Positions 32,294 through 35,071 of a stretch of 35,071 bases of DNA are shown piece by piece. The position numbers were made by a program, and so were the translations under genes. This DNA comes from a bacterium (lineage in GTDB: Bacteria; Electryoneota; JAOADG01). The stretch is from the NCBI GenBank assembly GCA_030247525.1, contig JAOTSC010000012.1, positions 1-35,071 of the forward strand. The letters run 5' to 3'. Under the pieces are notes generated by a model. It saw only the letters and a list, made by a program, of their open reading frames with translations. It was not told the origin of the DNA and ran no database searches. The stretch's first letter is position 1; the number at the start of each line of letters is the position of its first letter.

Positions 32294-33275
32294 AAATCAA
32301 CTCCTCGTCGGGATCGAGCAAACGGGTGATCCGAATCGCTTTTTTTCGACCCATTGTGCCCGGTACCGAGAAAAACTTCAACCGGCCGTTCACCAGTACC
32401 GGCAGTTCGCCATGGATAGGTTGTTCCAGCTCAAGTACGTCGCCTTCTTTGAAATCGATAAAATCGTTTACCGAAATTTTTGTCCGCGCCAACTGAACCG
32501 TAATCGGAATACGCGAAGTAACGACCCGGTCGCGTAACGATTGAATATCTTCTTCGGTTGGTTTCCGTTTGCCCTGTTGAATCATCGATTGGGAAGAGAG
32601 CCGTTGCAGCAGCGGTTCGAGAATGTAATAAGGATAGCCGAAGTTCATCGTAAACGTGGTGCCGCGCATTCGGATTTCAAAGAAGACAATCGCAATCGTT
32701 TCCGAACCGCGGGCGATTTGCACAAACTGTGGATCGGTCTCAAACGATTCGTAATCGACGCCCAGATCGACAATTTGCATCCAAACATCGTTCAAGGTCG
32801 CGACGGCATTATTGATTACTCGCTTGCAAACAGTCTGCTCGATAGCCGTGATTTCCCGACTCTCGATATCGGTTTCCCCTTGTCCGCCAAGCAGACGGTC
32901 GACCACAAAAAGCAGAAACTGGGGACTAATCTCCAGTAGCGCTTTCCCTTCGATATTTTTCAAACTCAAAACATACAATGCGCTTGGCACCGACAATGAC
33001 ATGGTATATTCGCTGTATGTTACCTGATCGATGGAGAGCATATTAACGTCGACTAACGTTCGCAACGAGGTTGATAAAAAGGTGGCAAACAACCGGGCGA
33101 AATTATCGTGAATCGAGCGCAGCGAACGGGTCTGCTCCTTGCTGATTCGGTCAGGGTGCTTGAAATCGTAGAGTGAGATTTTCTTCTCACTCTTCGTAAC
33201 CACATCAATCGATTTTCCCTTGCTGACATTTTGCAGTAAGGCATCGATTTCTTCTTGCGAGAGAATCTTGTTCAT
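32286..33275 (-). CDS. fliM: Flagellar motor switch protein FliM
   Basis: A 329-aa C-ring protein. The extreme N-terminus [11 protein letters not shown] is the CheY-P binding peptide. The middle domain (about 40-240) contains [21 protein letters not shown] and LLGGQGE, the FliG-contact region. The C-terminal SpoA domain (about 250-325) contains [30 protein letters not shown]. Length is normal. It is 7 nt after fliL and overlaps fliY. The intact CheY-binding motif suggests functioning chemotaxis. Confidence 0.97.
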   Translation of the reverse strand: MNKILSQEEIDALLQNVSKGKSIDVVTKSEKKISLYDFKHPDRISKEQTRSLRSIHDNFARLFATFLSTSLRTLVDVNMLSIDQVTYSEYTMSLSVPSALYVLSLKNIEGKALLEISPQFLLFVVDRLLGGQGETDIESREITAIEQTVCKRVINNAVATLNDVWMQIVDLGVDYESFETDPQFVQIARGSETIAIVFFEIRMRGTTFTMNFGYPYYILEPLLQRLSSQSMIQQGKRKPTEEDIQSLRDRVVTSRIPITVQLARTKISVNDFIDFKEGDVLELEQPIHGELPVLVNGRLKFFSVPGTMGRKKAIRITRLLDPDEELIYE

Positions 33276-33282
33276 CGCATTC

Positions 33283-33801
33283 CTATTGAACGATATACCG
33301 GGAGAAGAGAACTTCCTTTACCGGTCCCGTTGCCACTTCCCGGTCGACAATCGCTTTCACATAGGTTTTAATCTGTTCGCGGCGGTTGATGTCTGTCAAT
33401 ACTTCCATCGTTTGCAGTGAAAAGAAAGTAATCAAGCGGTCGCGTAAAATCGGTTCTTTCTTTTTCACTTCGTCCGACTGTTCTTTTGACGTACAGACCA
33501 CGCCAATTGATGTCACAAAATACCTGCCACCGCGTGAATTCTTCGGATTCACTACCAATTCGTTAATCGAAATGATGTCGCCGATTTCCGATTTCGCCCC
33601 TTCACCACCTGATTCTGCTTTTACGTCGGGTTTTTTCTCGGTTGCAGCATGTTCGGTTTTTGCTGTGTCGGCGTGGTCACTTGAACCGCCGCGCAGAAAA
33701 AAGAATGCAACGACTGCAATCACGACCACGGCACCTGCTGCACCGATGATGAGCGGGAGCTTCGATTTTTTTGATTCGATTGTGATTTCCGGTTCTGCCA
33801 T
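33283..33801 (-). CDS. fliL: Flagellar basal body-associated protein FliL
   Basis: A 172-aa single-pass inner membrane protein: short cytoplasmic start, TM helix at about residues 14-36 (LPLIIGAAGAVVVIAVVAFF), acidic periplasmic linker, then the FliL domain: INELVVNPKNSRGGRYFVTS, RDRLITFFSLQTMEVL, EVLFSRYIVQ. FliL surrounds the stator units and supports torque or surface sensing. AGGTG lies 5 nt before the ATG. The gene lies 54 nt after flgE; a GC-rich hairpin fills that gap. Confidence 0.93.
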   Translation of the reverse strand: MAEPEITIESKKSKLPLIIGAAGAVVVIAVVAFFFLRGGSSDHADTAKTEHAATEKKPDVKAESGGEGAKSEIGDIISINELVVNPKNSRGGRYFVTSIGVVCTSKEQSDEVKKKEPILRDRLITFFSLQTMEVLTDINRREQIKTYVKAIVDREVATGPVKEVLFSRYIVQ

Positions 33802-33813
33802 TGGTACACCTAT

Positions 33814-33845
33814 GCTCCCCCCGCTAAGAAAACCACGGGGGGAGC
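33814..33845 (-). terminator. Strong GC hairpin between flgE and fliL (no T tract)
   Basis: The gap between flgE and fliL carries a perfect 9-bp inverted repeat, GCTCCCCCC and GGGGGGAGC, around a 14-nt loop. On the minus strand it begins 11 nt after the flgE stop and ends 12 nt before fliL. No T tract follows, so it is not a standard intrinsic terminator. It could stabilise the 3' end of the flgE message after processing, weaken readthrough, or keep the fliL ribosome site apart from flgE structure. Function inferred only from position. Confidence 0.45.
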
Positions 33846-33855
33846 GGGGAGTCGT

Positions 33856-35071
33856 TTACCGCTTGATTTGTAAGGTTTCCATCAGTAACTGATCGGCCGT
33901 TTGGATCGTACGGCTATTCGCCGAGTACCCGCGTTGTCCGATAATTAAACTGGTGAATTCCTTTGCCAAATCGACATTCGATAATTCAAGATAACCGGAG
34001 TAGACCCGGTTCGATGTTCCATTCGCTGTCGAAAGTTTCGGATCCCCTGAGTTCACCGTCGTTTCAAACAGATTGCCGCTTGCTCGCGATAAGCCCTGTG
34101 CGTTGGTAAATGTTGCCAGCTCTACTTGGGCAAGCGCCCGTGTTAAGCCATTTGTAAAGGCGCCGTACACAGTGCCGCTATCGTCGACGCTTAATCCATC
34201 CAACTTACCTGACGCATAGCCGTTTTGACTGGTAGCTTGCGTAGAAAAAGCCGAGCTGGTTTGAGTAATGCCGCTCAGCGATCCGGCAAGTCCAGCGTCT
34301 AATGCGATAGTAAGCGATTCTGCGCCATTCGGCAATTGAATTGTCAGGTTACTCGCATTTCCATCAAAGGTAAAGTTCGCCAGTGACCCATCAGAGTTAA
34401 ACGAAATTTTCCCGGTATTGCCATTCATTACCGCTGCCGATTCACCCGGTAATGTCGCGGTCCAACGCCATTCATTCGCATTGCCAGTCTTGGCAAATGT
34501 CATATTCAAGTTGTGTCCAACGCCTAACGTATCGTACACCACAATCGAAGTCGAATGAGTGGTGTCTGCTGTGGCGATGTTTGCCGAACCTGCCGCAATA
34601 CCTGCCGCCGAACTAACAGTAACGCCACCGCCGCCTATACCTTCGATGCCGGTCACCAATCCATCGGAATTACGTGTGAAAGATAGTTGTCGTCCAGTAT
34701 AAGACGGTGTCGTTGCACCGGTCGGGATAAAGTCATCGACCGCTACCAGCGTTGAATCGGTTCCGCCTGCCGTCCGGGTGGTTGCCCCAAATAGCGCAGT
34801 ACACAAGTTATTCGGTGGAGTGCCGCCCGTGGTATCCGTTAATTGCAAATAGTGAGAGGCTGTATCGCCGTACGCTCGGCGTTCAATCTGCAACTGCGTT
34901 CCATTCAAAGAGGCAATTGCTCCGGGGACTTGTGCGTTAATCGCATTGATTAAATCACCGATGGTTGAATTCACCGACAATCCGGTAATCGCTTGTGCTG
35001 CGCCGCCATCCACCGCTACCGAGAAATTCACTCCGGTAACGTTGCTTGCCCCACCGACATCCCCCAACCCC
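33856..35071 (-). CDS. flgE: Flagellar hook protein FlgE, 5' end outside window
   Basis: The frame is open to the right edge, so the start is missing; at least 404 residues are present. The visible part begins inside the variable D1/D2 region (Ser/Thr/Gly-rich) and contains TSIVVYDTLGVGHNLNMTFAKTG, the FlgE D2 signature, and DDSGTVYGAFTNGLTRALAQVELATF. The end VDLAKEFTSLIIGQRGYSANSRTIQTADQLLMETLQIKR is a standard hook C-terminus. It polymerises into the hook as an export substrate. In this operon it precedes fliL, as in Bacillus and spirochaetes. Confidence 0.95.
   Translation of the reverse strand, partial: GLGDVGGASNVTGVNFSVAVDGGAAQAITGLSVNSTIGDLINAINAQVPGAIASLNGTQLQIERRAYGDTASHYLQLTDTTGGTPPNNLCTALFGATTRTAGGTDSTLVAVDDFIPTGATTPSYTGRQLSFTRNSDGLVTGIEGIGGGGVTVSSAAGIAAGSANIATADTTHSTSIVVYDTLGVGHNLNMTFAKTGNANEWRWTATLPGESAAVMNGNTGKISFNSDGSLANFTFDGNASNLTIQLPNGAESLTIALDAGLAGSLSGITQTSSAFSTQATSQNGYASGKLDGLSVDDSGTVYGAFTNGLTRALAQVELATFTNAQGLSRASGNLFETTVNSGDPKLSTANGTSNRVYSGYLELSNVDLAKEFTSLIIGQRGYSANSRTIQTADQLLMETLQIKR

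Noticed and set aside
33386-33892. Plus-strand open frame of 168 codons opposite fliL
   Set aside because: Shadow of fliL and the end of flgE; low-complexity Ser/Thr/Pro composition and no family resemblance.
1-35071. CRISPR arrays, tRNA/rRNA genes, transposases or prophage genes
   Set aside because: Reading all spacers on both strands gave no direct-repeat arrays, no cloverleaf-like segments and no mobile-element protein motifs.

Overview
The window is almost entirely one flagellar locus, all of it read from the minus strand (right to left in these coordinates). The organism is a diderm: the P- and L-ring genes flgI and flgH are present. One embedded gene encodes a secreted beta-propeller protein with a C-terminal FlgD-like / type IX secretion (Por) sorting domain. 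That combination fits a flagellated lineage of the FCB superphylum or a related candidate phylum (Zixibacteria/Calditrichaeota-like). This placement is inference from gene content; no marker gene is present to fix it.

Right block (35071 to about 18430): the 3' part of flgE, then fliL, fliM, a FliY-type fliN, fliO, a DUF342/FapA gene, fliP, fliQ, fliR, flhB, flhA, flhF, flhG, a small membrane protein, the flagellar sigma factor fliA, and three poorly characterised genes: a 106-aa protein, a 521-aa periplasmic/TPR/TM/HTH protein, and a 220-aa degenerate histidine-kinase-like protein. Spacings are mostly short or overlapping, and an intrinsic terminator lies just downstream at 18431-18461. The order fliL-fliM-fliY-fliO-P-Q-R-flhB-A-F-G-...-sigma resembles the Firmicutes fla/che operon. 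As read, fliA carries a 1-base deletion in the region 4 helix-turn-helix. The displaced frame continues 60 codons, encodes an AT-hook-like tail, and overlaps the start of the next gene.

Middle (18337 to 15955): a monocistronic LVIVD-repeat secreted protein, then a spacer holding a dispersed repeat and a strong match to a sigma-54 promoter.

Left block (15933 to 1): flgF, flgG, flgA, flgH, flgI, flgJ (rod-binding plus lytic transglycosylase), flgN, flgK and flgL. These are followed without an obvious break by a glycosyltransferase island: GT2-TPR, GT9, Maf-like/CgeB-like, GT2, GT9, and a second Maf-like/CgeB-like gene cut by the window edge. The island is probably devoted to glycosylating flagellin or hook-associated proteins.

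Together the right block encodes the export gate, C-ring switch proteins, placement proteins (FlhF/FlhG) and the late sigma factor. The left block, apparently under sigma-54 control, encodes rod, rings, hook-filament junction, a junction chaperone and the modification enzymes. The most novel-looking material is the cassette around fliA (96-aa, 106-aa, 521-aa and kinase-like genes), the fliA frameshift and tail, and the duplicated Maf/CgeB-like glycosyltransferases. No rRNA, tRNA, CRISPR array or insertion sequence was recognised.
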